Shown here in pieces: positions 29,201-36,589 of a stretch of 38,797 bases of DNA. Under the pieces are notes generated by a model, which was given only the letters and a program-made list of their open reading frames with translations, was not told the DNA's origin and did no database searches. This stretch comes from a virus. Each line of letters begins with the position of its first letter. The stretch's first letter is position 1. The position numbers and the translations under genes are program-made. The stretch is from the IMG/VR virus record IMGVR_UViG_3300028388_001461, positions 1 to 38,797 of that record; one strand, 5' to 3'.

Positions 29201-29379
29201 TCGGCTGCGAATCCTTCTCGTGTGAGTGCAGGACGCGGACGAACGGTGGCGTCATAGACCATGACGTTCGACGCATCAATCGCCATGTCAGAAGTTGACA
29301 CCAGCTCATTTACGTCCTTGCGAACCCCCAAGCCTGGGATGCCGATTTGTCCCTGCTCATTCCTGCTTGCCACAGGCAC
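26284..29379 (-). CDS. Large tail protein, nozzle/hub-like
   Basis: 1031 residues. The N-terminus (GIPGLGVRKDVNELVSTSDMA then DASNVMVYDATVRPRPALTREG) matches the opening of podovirus tail-nozzle proteins, where a conserved N-terminal loop precedes R-P-x-x-x-x-x-G. Repeating strand pairs (WLRYSTNGGSIWFDDF, LILFEQWEHFEQ, LYVLWTNGLQRIDL) suggest beta-propeller blades. Near residue 770-830 the segment AYLGRDGGVYVYDGVAPRDV followed by a V-D-N-A-R-K-L-L-W-F strand is typical of this class. Together with the adaptor at 30615-31289 it would form the short tail tube, analogous to T7 gp12. Function is by architecture. Confidence 0.65.
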   Translation of the reverse strand: MPVASRNEQGQIGIPGLGVRKDVNELVSTSDMAIDASNVMVYDATVRPRPALTREGFAADATLWQEVPVNIRDGFNDPIVECIGYLSSGVLIAVVRSGVAPNERWLRYSTNGGSIWFDDFVSTVPVWAEPHRCVKFLEIGGRLILFEQWEHFEQSGKTYEATIGTYPSTPLVFTDFIGAGPPDADDTIYIPKNAQFIQYDPVTDSLIVQKEYQVGGFWNPPPVDPTLGFIPWYISGFGGPDIFEDNNIFYWPNFSTMTSGDFGDIQKISRGSTQGAFGFKNFSYGGFRSKILGFQGGLIWFFHCYEFWSNPNGRSDLPANTLMRNRNILHGYTPGNFGVPARSATVLDIGIRTNVFNRDPRRVYASDDPDELYVLWTNGLQRIDLTNTSIAWYDQPYAQLDPNLPPIGPSPDARLDIYHPGNSPGVGSKQMFTGMAETFTIVENAAPEAPTLEPWDDNPVGADSYRVKELLYDPSIGVDGSWYLAIERGVGWREWQWNTILSGNNARLWLVPGGEAPGGFEDAAESGDLTAIFQANLDREENAVIVGTTRKILKLNRATSFWDELTGEAITINPESPNTRLNGTWGINPVIFRIFESGSSRGDSRTWLLATNGVDHPLVWTDDIPNGKMRFMGQIVDQSPSGQVDPGYIEDANDPFGVAAPIARTMAVASNRVLLGNLPSVSGYAIDVSSFNDMDRGWGRVQRTLVGDTPGEIVSLNEISALAVAIYKTDAIYSAIAQVDFVQTQAPFRFELVKAGVPGPCSPMCVLRMHTGEQAYLGRDGGVYVYDGVAPRDVGRNVRRMIQPFLDTQNVGRAWGMVDNARKLLWFFYPTKSQNINRGVVMSTDQGLPFPVWPIQMPAGWQMTAGQRCFFETDTAIGEIEDSLVSQDPKALGDYRTGREEVCLGRINNSWFTQKWNDDGDYTDEGIPIQCYLKTGWNPLGSMIQFKTVHELYHLFKAEGDELTVNMTVAAHQSDRAIILAGPEGLSNLSVQHRTNHRATGTRFSVELGVMTSRFWNWGGATAVFAPRGMR
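26474..26490. repeat. Variant palindrome with 3-nt spacer
   Basis: ACTGTCA-TAT-TGACAGT: 7-bp perfect arms containing TGTCA and TGACA, but 3 rather than 5 nt apart and in another codon phase. It lies in the longest interval between standard sites. Confidence 0.6.
29286..29300. repeat. Dispersed palindrome, perfect arms (spacer GAAGT)
   Basis: Near the N-terminal coding end of the large tail gene (V-S-T-S-D). Confidence 0.9.
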
Positions 29380-29382
29380 CCC

Positions 29383-30615
29383 CTACCTGATCTTGACGAG
29401 CCCAATTGAAGCAGTACAGGCCAACTCGACGCCAGCCCCGGCATCATGAGCTACTTGATACCTGATTGTGGTTGAAGCATCGCAGCGAATGAAATCGAAT
29501 GCTATGAGAGGAAACCCATTCGACTCATGCGTCTCACCGTCTTGCAGCAAGAAGCTCGGAGAGAATCGATGCGTGTTTCCGAGCTGCGCGTTTCCGCTTT
29601 GAAGAACGAGCCTCATGCTCCTACGACTTCCGGCGTTGTTATTAGGCCACTGAGAAATATATTTGATGAAGTAGAAACCCGGCTCAGGGATCGTGATGAT
29701 CTGGCTGAGATCGCTGAAGAACTCATCAGATCTCCAACCACTGCCATCCTGCCTCAAGCCATTCTGGAATGTTACGTTCTGCCACTCATCAGTTCCTACC
29801 GCTGACCCTTGGACGGTGATATTGCCACCGCCTGCCCCCACAAGAGGAAGCTCGAGAGAGACGAGCGCAGAGTTCGCGCCAAAACCCTGCATGAAAACGC
29901 CACCATCATTCCCTGAAACGAGTGGATCGGTAACGCTTGGTGCAGTGTCTGTCAAAGTTGCAATTGGGAACGGGATAGGCGCACCGGCGCCGGGTGGTTC
30001 ATACCCGACGAAAAAACCATCGACAGCGTTCCCGAATAGCGTCAGATGTTGATTAACGAATCCGTTTTCAGGGGGAACGATGTCCTCAGCGGCGAGCAGA
30101 TTGAACTCCTCGCCGGCAGGAGGCGGCACGAGCTTGAAAAAGTGATCTGGAGCATTCGTTACGGTGTCAATTACAACCCTGTGGCCGTCAACACTTGAAT
30201 CGAGTGTCGGCATGTCAACATCTGACAAATCGATAAGCTGATCGATTGGGTTGTTCAGTGTGTTGACGAGAACCCACGAACCTCCGGTGAAGTGGTACAC
30301 ACGAAGCTCGCTCGCAACGATGACGATGCGATAGCTTTCGTTGCCGTCGTCAAACTCGAAGCCAGCCGATGTATTCGGGCTTGTCGTCTGCGCTCCGAGC
30401 GTCATCTTCAGAATCGAGCGAATCGATCCATCTGCCTGAATCGGATAGCCGTCACCGCCCTGCCCGAATCCATCACCAAAGACGGAGGCATTCACAGGCT
30501 GCCCCGGCTCGATCCCGAGAATCTGGCAGAGGTCGAGTTCGAGTTCCTGAATCACATCATCGACTGACGAGACGAGTGTCGCGTCATTGGCTCTGCCTGC
30601 TCCAAGAACTGCCAT
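29383..30615 (-). CDS. Virion protein with C-terminal jelly-roll-like domain
   Basis: 410 residues, 3 nt upstream of the large tail gene. The N-terminal part is mixed (VDDVIQELELDLCQILG helix, then GDGFGQGGDGYPIQ). The middle is beta-rich and Gly/Pro-rich. The last about 150 residues (TIPEPGFYFIKYISQWPNN, RRSMRLVLQSGN, then HESNGFPLIAFDFIRC) read like a C1q/TNF-type jelly roll, similar in pattern to the 23402-23908 protein. Likely a tail or head decoration with a binding head. The position between adaptor and nozzle genes suggests tail attachment. Confidence 0.65.
   Translation of the reverse strand: MAVLGAGRANDATLVSSVDDVIQELELDLCQILGIEPGQPVNASVFGDGFGQGGDGYPIQADGSIRSILKMTLGAQTTSPNTSAGFEFDDGNESYRIVIVASELRVYHFTGGSWVLVNTLNNPIDQLIDLSDVDMPTLDSSVDGHRVVIDTVTNAPDHFFKLVPPPAGEEFNLLAAEDIVPPENGFVNQHLTLFGNAVDGFFVGYEPPGAGAPIPFPIATLTDTAPSVTDPLVSGNDGGVFMQGFGANSALVSLELPLVGAGGGNITVQGSAVGTDEWQNVTFQNGLRQDGSGWRSDEFFSDLSQIITIPEPGFYFIKYISQWPNNNAGSRRSMRLVLQSGNAQLGNTHRFSPSFLLQDGETHESNGFPLIAFDFIRCDASTTIRYQVAHDAGAGVELACTASIGLVKIR
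30213..30227. repeat. Dispersed palindrome, perfect arms (spacer ACATC)
   Basis: In the 29383-30615 gene (L-S-D-V-D). Confidence 0.9.
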
Positions 30616-31289
30616 TATCCTGGCTCCTCTGCGGCTGTTGGTACAGAATCGCCGCGCATGCTGTTGGTAACGTCGATGCTCTGCATCTGCTCACGACGTA
30701 GTGCGGCGAATGCTGGCACCCTCTGATCCTCGATGAGCCACACCGATGCGATCTCGCACGTCTTGTAGATGACTGCGTATGGTGCCCACACAAGCCATGC
30801 CGGTTCCTCTGTCAGTGTGAATGTTCGAGGAAATCCCTTCCAGCTAAATCTGATGACGTGTTGCTCTCCAGCGGCAGGGATCGGTCGCCAGTAGATTCGG
30901 TTGCCGTGGATGCAGAACGACACAGGATCTCCCTCTGTGTCGCCCCATTCGTTCATCATCGGGTTGAACTCTGGCTCATTGAGCCTTCGGTTGACATCTG
31001 CCGGATCGAACCACGCGCCGGTCACGAAATCTGGAACGATGAAGTCATCGATCAGAACACTTCGCATCAACGCGCTGCCTGGGAATCGAATCCATTCTTC
31101 GGTTTCGTTTTCCTCAATAGGCGTTGTGATGTTGTAGGTGCTGATCGTGTTGTCGTATGGAAACTGGTACTCCCTCGACAGATCAACAAGGGCTTGATTG
31201 ACGTGCTGAAGCCCAACGTCAGCGGGATACCTGCCCTCTCCGACATCGAGTTGGGCGATGACGTTTGATACTGCCTCGGAAACGAGCAT
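30615..31289 (-). CDS. Head-tail adaptor / tail tubular A-like protein
   Basis: 224 residues. The N-terminus AVSNVIAQLDVGEGRYP then LQHVNQALVDLSREYQFPYD is the helix pair of phage adaptor (gp6/gp11-like) proteins, where A-L-x-D-L-S-R-E-Y is a hallmark. A strand region with PGSALMRSVLIDD follows, then P-V-S-F-C-I-H-G-N-R-I-Y-W-R-P-I-P, the typical 'parameter then P-P' segment of this class. C-terminal helices contain LVWAPYAVIYKTCEIASVW. Its place after the capsid gene and before the nozzle-like gene agrees. It would dock the tail to the portal ring. Confidence 0.75.
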   Translation of the reverse strand: MLVSEAVSNVIAQLDVGEGRYPADVGLQHVNQALVDLSREYQFPYDNTISTYNITTPIEENETEEWIRFPGSALMRSVLIDDFIVPDFVTGAWFDPADVNRRLNEPEFNPMMNEWGDTEGDPVSFCIHGNRIYWRPIPAAGEQHVIRFSWKGFPRTFTLTEEPAWLVWAPYAVIYKTCEIASVWLIEDQRVPAFAALRREQMQSIDVTNSMRGDSVPTAAEEPG

Positions 31290-31298
31290 GGTGTCTCC

Positions 31299-31712
31299 CT
31301 ACGACTCGCAGCGTCGTCCCTTCAGGATCGACTGAATCAGCTCCTGCTTGTTGAGTCCAGAATACGCGACACCCATCTTTTGCAAAATGCCACGGAGTTC
31401 CGGCACCTTCATCTTCAGAAGATCGTTCATCGCGTAGGCCTTGCCAGGAGAAGCAGGAAGGACATCATCTTCGTCGGCACCGTCGATGACTTCGTTGATG
31501 TCAGAATCTGACACGCCCTCATCTGCCGCCCTGCTGATCTCCTCGTCGACAGTGATCCAGCGTCTCTTGAAAGCACCGGAAGATTCGATGCGAGCCTGAA
31601 TCTCCTCGTCATCGGTAATCAGCTTTCCTCGAAGCTCGATGGCATCTGAAGGTTTGATGCCACCGATCTTGATGATCGGGTATGAGGGAATCGATCTGTA
31701 GACCTTTTTCAT
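31299..31712 (-). CDS. SAP-domain-like protein next to the capsid gene
   Basis: 137 residues from the ATG at 31712, with GGAGGAGCAA immediately upstream. Longer in-frame starts run through the hairpin and capsid gene. N-terminal about 50 residues are strand-rich (YPIIKIGGIKPSDAIELRG). The middle is acidic (DEDDVLPASP). The last 35 residues fit a SAP/HeH motif: LLKMKVPELRGILQKMG then G-L-N-K-Q-E-L-I-Q-S-I-L. SAP motifs bind DNA or RNA. In a late gene downstream of the capsid it may bind packaged DNA or the head, which is inference. Confidence 0.65.
   Translation of the reverse strand: MKKVYRSIPSYPIIKIGGIKPSDAIELRGKLITDDEEIQARIESSGAFKRRWITVDEEISRAADEGVSDSDINEVIDGADEDDVLPASPGKAYAMNDLLKMKVPELRGILQKMGVAYSGLNKQELIQSILKGRRCES
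31499..31513. repeat. Dispersed palindrome, perfect arms (spacer GAATC)
   Basis: In the SAP-like gene (V-S-D-S-D). Confidence 0.9.
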
Positions 31713-31736
31713 TTGCTCCTCCTGTTGCGGGATAGG

Positions 31737-31758
31737 GGGCGGGGCCGAAGCCCCGCCC
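31737..31758 (-). terminator. Very stable hairpin after the capsid gene (attenuator/3' stabiliser)
   Basis: Nine consecutive GC-rich pairs (GGGCGGGGC/GCCCCGCCC) with a TTCG loop on the - strand, about 18 nt past the capsid stop. No T-tract follows (CCTATCCC), so read-through is expected. Such hairpins commonly raise capsid mRNA relative to downstream genes. Confidence 0.75.
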
Positions 31759-31776
31759 TTCCCGTCAGATTGATGA

Positions 31777-32985
31777 TTAGCTTCCGAGCAGCGTCCACAC
31801 GGCGTGAACTTCCGGCAGCGCGAGGCGCATGCCGCACTCGGTCTGGTAGTAACCCTTGCGGGTGTCCTCGTCGTTGTCCTGAGCGTTGTCCTTCCACTTC
31901 GTGTCACGACCACGCATCGAGACGTACTCGACGTACTTAGGATCGATGATGTAGAGCTCCTCGGTGTAGAGGGTGGACTCTGCCATCAGCGGGTGCGGAA
32001 TGAGCATCAGCGAGCCGAACGGGGAACGAAGCTCCGTGACGTTCAACCCGTAGGTCTGCGACTTCGGCAGCGGATGGTTGAACTGGAACTGCGTGTTGTC
32101 CCGAACGACCTTGTTGATGTAGTTCAGGGCGGTGTACCCGACGAGTCCGATCTTGGTGTCCGACCCGTAGGTGAACGCCGTCTGCATCTCGTTCTCGAGG
32201 GTGTCGATGGTGAACCCGGTCATATCGACGATGCCCTGCGCGTTGGCGATCTGAGTACGGAAACCGCCCGTGGTGCGGATCTCCTTGCCGCCCGGTCCTG
32301 GCACTGCGGCCTGGATGCCGTGGAGGAATGCGTACTCCATTTTGATCATGTGCCGCTCGAGGGCTTCGCCCTTCAACTGCGGCCACGGCTTCATCGGACG
32401 GGTCCGCATCTGCTCGGCGGTGCCGGTGACTTCTGCGGTATCCTTGAAGATCTGCGTGTAGTTCAGCACGACCGAGGGCCGTCTGGACACTGCACCCGGA
32501 GCGTTGGAGCCTTCCTCGTAGGCCGAACCAACCCACCGGAGAACATCGGTTGCCGCGATGGAAACCGCAGCGGTCCCACCCCACTGACGAATGACCTCGA
32601 TGGAGGTCCACGGCGACGCCGGAGGATCGACGATGAGGATGATCTCATCGGTCGACTCGTTCTTCAGAAGGTCGCCCTCCTTCAGGCCCTGCGCCGGTTC
32701 GGGGATCTCTGCGGTCACGGTCAGCGGGATCGTTGTCAGTGCCGGGTTCGCACCATCACCATCCGAGGGAAACGCCTGCTGCGGCAGACGCCACTCGAAG
32801 ATGTGAAAGTAGGGGTCGTCCGTGGTGGACGACGGGAGCTTGGAAAGGATCTTGGTGAACGGAGCAGGGGAATCGGGAAATAGCTTGAACGCCAGTTCCC
32901 GATAGTTGAGCGGTCTCAACTCAGGATCGAGCCAGTCCCCTGACCCGTTCATGCCAAAGACAGTGTATGCGTCCTGGTTTGCCAT
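31777..32985 (-). CDS. Major capsid protein (SU10/DUF5309-like)
   Basis: 402 residues, preceded on the - strand by TAGGAGAAACAG. The central SVVLNYTQIFKDTAEVTGTAEQ segment, the E-x-x-x-x-x-x-K/Y-A-F-L-x-G helix and K-E-I-R-T-T-G-G-F are the pattern I know from SU10/DUF5309-type HK97-fold capsid proteins. An inserted beta region (about 75-165: EIPEPAQGLKEGDLL, ILIVDPP) sits in the N-terminal half. The C-terminus (MRLALPEVHAVWTLLGS) is typical. Its location between a scaffold-like gene and adaptor gene agrees. The base composition here is somewhat more GC-rich than in neighbours, fitting high expression. Confidence 0.88.
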   Translation of the reverse strand: MANQDAYTVFGMNGSGDWLDPELRPLNYRELAFKLFPDSPAPFTKILSKLPSSTTDDPYFHIFEWRLPQQAFPSDGDGANPALTTIPLTVTAEIPEPAQGLKEGDLLKNESTDEIILIVDPPASPWTSIEVIRQWGGTAAVSIAATDVLRWVGSAYEEGSNAPGAVSRRPSVVLNYTQIFKDTAEVTGTAEQMRTRPMKPWPQLKGEALERHMIKMEYAFLHGIQAAVPGPGGKEIRTTGGFRTQIANAQGIVDMTGFTIDTLENEMQTAFTYGSDTKIGLVGYTALNYINKVVRDNTQFQFNHPLPKSQTYGLNVTELRSPFGSLMLIPHPLMAESTLYTEELYIIDPKYVEYVSMRGRDTKWKDNAQDNDEDTRKGYYQTECGMRLALPEVHAVWTLLGS

Positions 32986-33017
32986 GTCTGTTTCTCCTAA
33001 GAATCAGAGAAATCAGA

Positions 33018-34133
33018 CTATCGACGGCTCTCCACGTATTCCCGCTCGAATTCCTCGAACTCGTTCGTCGTGGTGTTCTGAGGAGTTGACCCCCCGCCTC
33101 CAGAACCAGCACCACCAGCCGCCATGCGCGCGCGCTGCTGTCGCTCCTGCTTCTTCTGAGGAGCGGCTTGCTGAACCTGAAGCCCATCACCTGTGATCGC
33201 AACGTAGGCCGCGAAAGCTCCGCGCAGATCCTGAGCGGTGAGCTCTCTTTCGTCCTTCGTCGCCATCCGGTTAGTCAACGGGTTGTTCTCATCAATTGCC
33301 CACTGTACGAAACGACCTCGAACCTCATCGTTGGCGAGTGCCGGAAGTTCTTCAGCGAGAGAATCCATCTTTGACTCGACCGACGTTCTTGCCGTCGTTG
33401 TCGCGTCCTCCTCCTGCTTCATACCCACGTACTCTGTCAGCCTGTGAACCTGATCCACGAGTTGCATCAGGGCGCGCCCTCCTGACTGGAATCGATGTTC
33501 CATTTGGGCCGCTACCTTCGGATACACGTGGAGAAAATCAGACTCGAATGCACCGGACTCTGCCATCTCTTTGAGTTGTGGACCATAATGTCCTTCGAGC
33601 ATGGCAGCGACCTGCTCAGGAGAAAGCTGCTGCTGTTGGGGCTGCTGCTCCTCTGGCTGTTGCATCCCACTCCTGAGTTCGTCGAATTCCTTCTTCAGTT
33701 CCTGATAGAGCTTGACGTGATGAAGCTCTTGATGCTCCCTCGTCAATAGCCTGTCGAGTAGCCCTGCTTTCTCCAACTCCAAAGCCGTGGCTTTCTTGCC
33801 ACGAAGTTCACCGTAGATGTCATCGTTTGGAACGGTATACATCTTCGGTTGGCTCGAAACAGGTTCCTCAGTCGTTTGCTCGGTCGTCGGTTCCTCGGCA
33901 GCCTCTGTCTCCTCGACCTGTTCTTCCGTATCCTGTTGCTCGAGATCGAGAGTTCCCTGCTGCGGCTCCTCCTCCGCTTGTTCAGGTTCCTCCGCAATCT
34001 CTGGCTGAAGGTCGGAATCAACAACGTCGTTCGGGAGACGGGAGTCAGCGAACTCCTTTGCGAAGCTGTCAATTTCTGACAACTGCTCCTGACCCTGTTC
34101 CTGTTCGTCCTGTTTTCCCTCTTTCTTTGCCAT
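33018..34133 (-). CDS. Scaffolding-like protein
   Basis: 371 residues. The first about 100 are extremely acidic and Gln/Glu-rich (EEPEQAEEEPQQGTLDLE and similar). The middle is a helical coiled region (LELEKAGLLDRLLTREHQ; KLYQELKKEFDELRS), then a helical body. The C-terminus is Gly/Thr-rich and ends EFEEFEREYVESRR, a likely capsid-binding helix. Acidic N-terminus plus coiled coil immediately upstream of the capsid gene is the usual plan of podovirus scaffolds. A palindrome copy lies near its 5' end. Confidence 0.8.
   Translation of the reverse strand: MAKKEGKQDEQEQGQEQLSEIDSFAKEFADSRLPNDVVDSDLQPEIAEEPEQAEEEPQQGTLDLEQQDTEEQVEETEAAEEPTTEQTTEEPVSSQPKMYTVPNDDIYGELRGKKATALELEKAGLLDRLLTREHQELHHVKLYQELKKEFDELRSGMQQPEEQQPQQQQLSPEQVAAMLEGHYGPQLKEMAESGAFESDFLHVYPKVAAQMEHRFQSGGRALMQLVDQVHRLTEYVGMKQEEDATTTARTSVESKMDSLAEELPALANDEVRGRFVQWAIDENNPLTNRMATKDERELTAQDLRGAFAAYVAITGDGLQVQQAAPQKKQERQQRARMAAGGAGSGGGGSTPQNTTTNEFEEFEREYVESRR
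34067..34081. repeat. Dispersed palindrome, perfect arms (spacer ATTTC)
   Basis: Near the 5' end of the scaffold gene (L-S-E-I-D). Confidence 0.9.
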
Positions 34134-34187
34134 ATCGACGCCTTTCTGCGGTCCCTATGGGTCGCCGCGAGTTACAGGTGGTCGGGG

Positions 34188-34508
34188 CTAAACGCCCTCC
34201 TCCCGGTTTAACTTTGCCACTGCCTCATCATACCGCTCCTTTTCTTCCTCCCACTGATCGAGCAAATCGAAATCAGCGAAAAGGTTCTCGGTACGAGCCT
34301 GAACACGACCAGCCGCGAACACCGCGACGTGTGGTTCGTGCTGAGTGGCGTTGTACATGAGGATGTCGTTCATCTGCTCTCTGAGTGTCGCCATCATGCC
34401 GCGAACCCATTTCGCATCCGAGAGCTTCTTGATCGCCTCGTTGTACGCGGCTCGATTCGCCTCGAGCCATGCCCCCATCTCCTCCACAGCCTCGTCGTTG
34501 CGTGTCAT
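34188..34508 (-). CDS. Small helical protein between portal and scaffold
   Basis: 106 residues, ATG overlapping the portal stop, with GGGAGG upstream. All helical and charged: VEEMGAWLEANRAAYNEAIK, then MMATLREQMNDILMYNATQ and WEEEKERYDEAVAKLNREE. It has no Cys or membrane segment. A small gene at this position is common in such phages and may assist head assembly. The function is unknown. Confidence 0.7.
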   Translation of the reverse strand: MTRNDEAVEEMGAWLEANRAAYNEAIKKLSDAKWVRGMMATLREQMNDILMYNATQHEPHVAVFAAGRVQARTENLFADFDLLDQWEEEKERYDEAVAKLNREEGV

Positions 34509-36589
34509 ACACCTCCCATGATGTTCATTGGCACCATATTACCCATCTCGACCTGACGGGCAATTTCCTGATCATCAACCACACCTGCCGGCGCCCCGCC
34601 CCCTTGCGGTGCCTGTGTCATCTCAGGGGTCTGACCCGGAAGGGTTCCCATTGGACTAGGTTGACTCTGGACATAGAAGTTGTCGAAGAAGTTGATGCCG
34701 TTCGCCTTCAGGAATTCATTGAAGATCTTCTGAACATCGATCACACGACCGTCCACACCTGGCTGCATCAACTGTGGGGCCTGGGCCAGAATCTGCATGA
34801 TGCTGCCCCACAGTGCAGCCTGACGTGCTGGATCTTCTGCCATCGTCGGAGTGCGCGGTACGTAGTCGTAGTTCCCGGCCAGATCCTCTGGAGTGACAAC
34901 AATGGACTGAACGCCCATAGTCTCGGCTAAGGCACCACCAACCCTGTATGCCTGTTCGAGAGTGGTGAACTCCTGCCGATTCGACACAAGGCGTTCAGCC
35001 ACGGTCTTGATGACTTGCCGGTCGAGCATGCGAGCAATGGTGCCGAGCCTCATCGTTGCTGACTGGTTGACCGTCTCGACTTCACCGAGGGTGCGCTGCT
35101 CCGACAGGGGCATTCCCTGCATCGTGTCAGGGGTAGCACCCATCCGTTGCGTCATGGTCAGGAAAGCCTCGGTGAGCTTCAGGTGTCCACCAGTGACATC
35201 GGTGATATTGAACTGGCCGTACATGCTCTGAATCGGGAGGATGCCGCGCTCGTGGAGAGCCTTGCCCTTCTTGGTGAGCCGGATGTGACGGGCCGGTCCC
35301 GGCGAGTTCATGTCAACTCTGGACATCAGATCGTCGTTGTAGATAACCTGATCGTTCACCATCTTGCGCGTGTTCGTGATGTGAGAGTTGGTGAACCAGT
35401 CTGAGGCGTCTTGCATGCCGATAATTTGTTGGGCTATGCCCGGTACGAACGGTGCATGTTGATCCATGTCGCCCTGACCCAAGGAGTAGGTGTACTCATT
35501 GTGCGAATACACCGACTTGTGCGCCCGGACGATCAGCTCGCAAGAGACGCCTCGAGACTGGCCCACACAATCGAACCACCAAATCTGCGGATAGGTGTCC
35601 TCGCTCAAACCCCACTCTGACGGGATGAGCTTCCACTGAATCCTGTGGAGAGGCATGATCGGATACTTGCGCTGCCCATGATCTGTCGAATAGCCACCAT
35701 CGACGTTGCGCGAATCGATTTCCCGCTGCTCATAGGTGCCGAGCTTCAGGCGACGAGCCTCATCGACATTGAAGTAAGGCCCCTGATCCATGTCGAGACG
35801 CCGTTCTTGCAGATAGAGCCAGGTAACGAAATCAGTGTGTCCCACGTATCCCATCTTCTGCACATCTGCGATGGGGAACTGAGGATCGGGCAGGAAGTAT
35901 CGAGGATCGATGCAGCGGACGTTGTTCCACTCCTTGAGAAGTGAGTAGCTGTCAGAAACTGACAAGCCGAGGGCGCGCGCGAGGTCCGGGTCAATGCCGA
36001 GCTTTTCGGCCTGCGACTTCTTCTCCCCATACTCCTGCTCCCACGTGTCGTACCAGATCCCCATGCCGTACTTTTCTTCGCCCATGATGAGTTGCCAGAC
36101 TTGGAGGTCGATGTTCGACTGCTCCATGTCGTAAATGCCGAGGACTTCGTGCAGCCGTGCGCCGTGGAAATCTGAGGATTCTCGAGGCTGGAAGTGAAGA
36201 AATGGGTCACGCTGAGTCAACAGCGAGTAGATGTGAGCCGCACGAGTCATCACGGTGGAATAGGTCAGCGGGATACAGATGGCCCGCTTGAAGGGCATCT
36301 CTCGTTTGTTTGGATCATAGGTCTTGTCACCGAGCCGAGCTTGCCGCCGAAGATCGACGTAGAGACGCATGTTCTCGTCAACCTTGTCCCAATCCTCGTA
36401 TCGCTGCTCGATATGTTCACGCGCCGCCCTGACCTTCTGACCAATCTCAGTGATGAGCTTGGAATGCAGACCATCAGGATGTCGTGGATTCAGACGCACG
36501 GATAGCGGCTGCTCCATGACCGAAACGCGAACTCCGGGTTGACGCTCGACGGAGTTTCGTGGATTCTCTACGCTTTCCATTTCAGCCAT
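34505..36589 (-). CDS. Portal protein
   Basis: 694 residues from the ATG at 36589, which overlaps the terminase stop. N-terminal helices (IGQKVRAAREHIEQRYEDWD) lead to the portal-type strand PFKRAICIPLTYSTVMTRAA. Next comes GMGIWYDTWEQEYGEKK, then a clip/stem region (RCIDPRYFLPDPQFPI; VGHTDFVTWL), typical of large podovirus portals. The C-terminal helical crown ends in Gln/Pro-rich sequence (FYVQSQPSPMGTLPGQTPEM). Length and position directly after the terminase fit. It forms the dodecameric DNA channel of the head. Confidence 0.88.
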   Translation of the reverse strand: MAEMESVENPRNSVERQPGVRVSVMEQPLSVRLNPRHPDGLHSKLITEIGQKVRAAREHIEQRYEDWDKVDENMRLYVDLRRQARLGDKTYDPNKREMPFKRAICIPLTYSTVMTRAAHIYSLLTQRDPFLHFQPRESSDFHGARLHEVLGIYDMEQSNIDLQVWQLIMGEEKYGMGIWYDTWEQEYGEKKSQAEKLGIDPDLARALGLSVSDSYSLLKEWNNVRCIDPRYFLPDPQFPIADVQKMGYVGHTDFVTWLYLQERRLDMDQGPYFNVDEARRLKLGTYEQREIDSRNVDGGYSTDHGQRKYPIMPLHRIQWKLIPSEWGLSEDTYPQIWWFDCVGQSRGVSCELIVRAHKSVYSHNEYTYSLGQGDMDQHAPFVPGIAQQIIGMQDASDWFTNSHITNTRKMVNDQVIYNDDLMSRVDMNSPGPARHIRLTKKGKALHERGILPIQSMYGQFNITDVTGGHLKLTEAFLTMTQRMGATPDTMQGMPLSEQRTLGEVETVNQSATMRLGTIARMLDRQVIKTVAERLVSNRQEFTTLEQAYRVGGALAETMGVQSIVVTPEDLAGNYDYVPRTPTMAEDPARQAALWGSIMQILAQAPQLMQPGVDGRVIDVQKIFNEFLKANGINFFDNFYVQSQPSPMGTLPGQTPEMTQAPQGGGAPAGVVDDQEIARQVEMGNMVPMNIMGGV
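35311..35325. repeat. Palindrome copy with one arm mismatch (spacer ACTCT)
   Basis: TGTCA-ACTCT-GGACA in the portal gene, standard phase (M-S-R-V-D). Confidence 0.65.
35950..35964. repeat. Dispersed palindrome, perfect arms (spacer GAAAC)
   Basis: In the portal gene (L-S-V-S-D). Confidence 0.9.

Noticed and set aside
31804-32883. Long + strand open frame of 359 codons opposite the capsid gene
   Set aside because: It mirrors the capsid codons, is Arg/Leu/Val-rich with no domain, and has no ribosome binding site.
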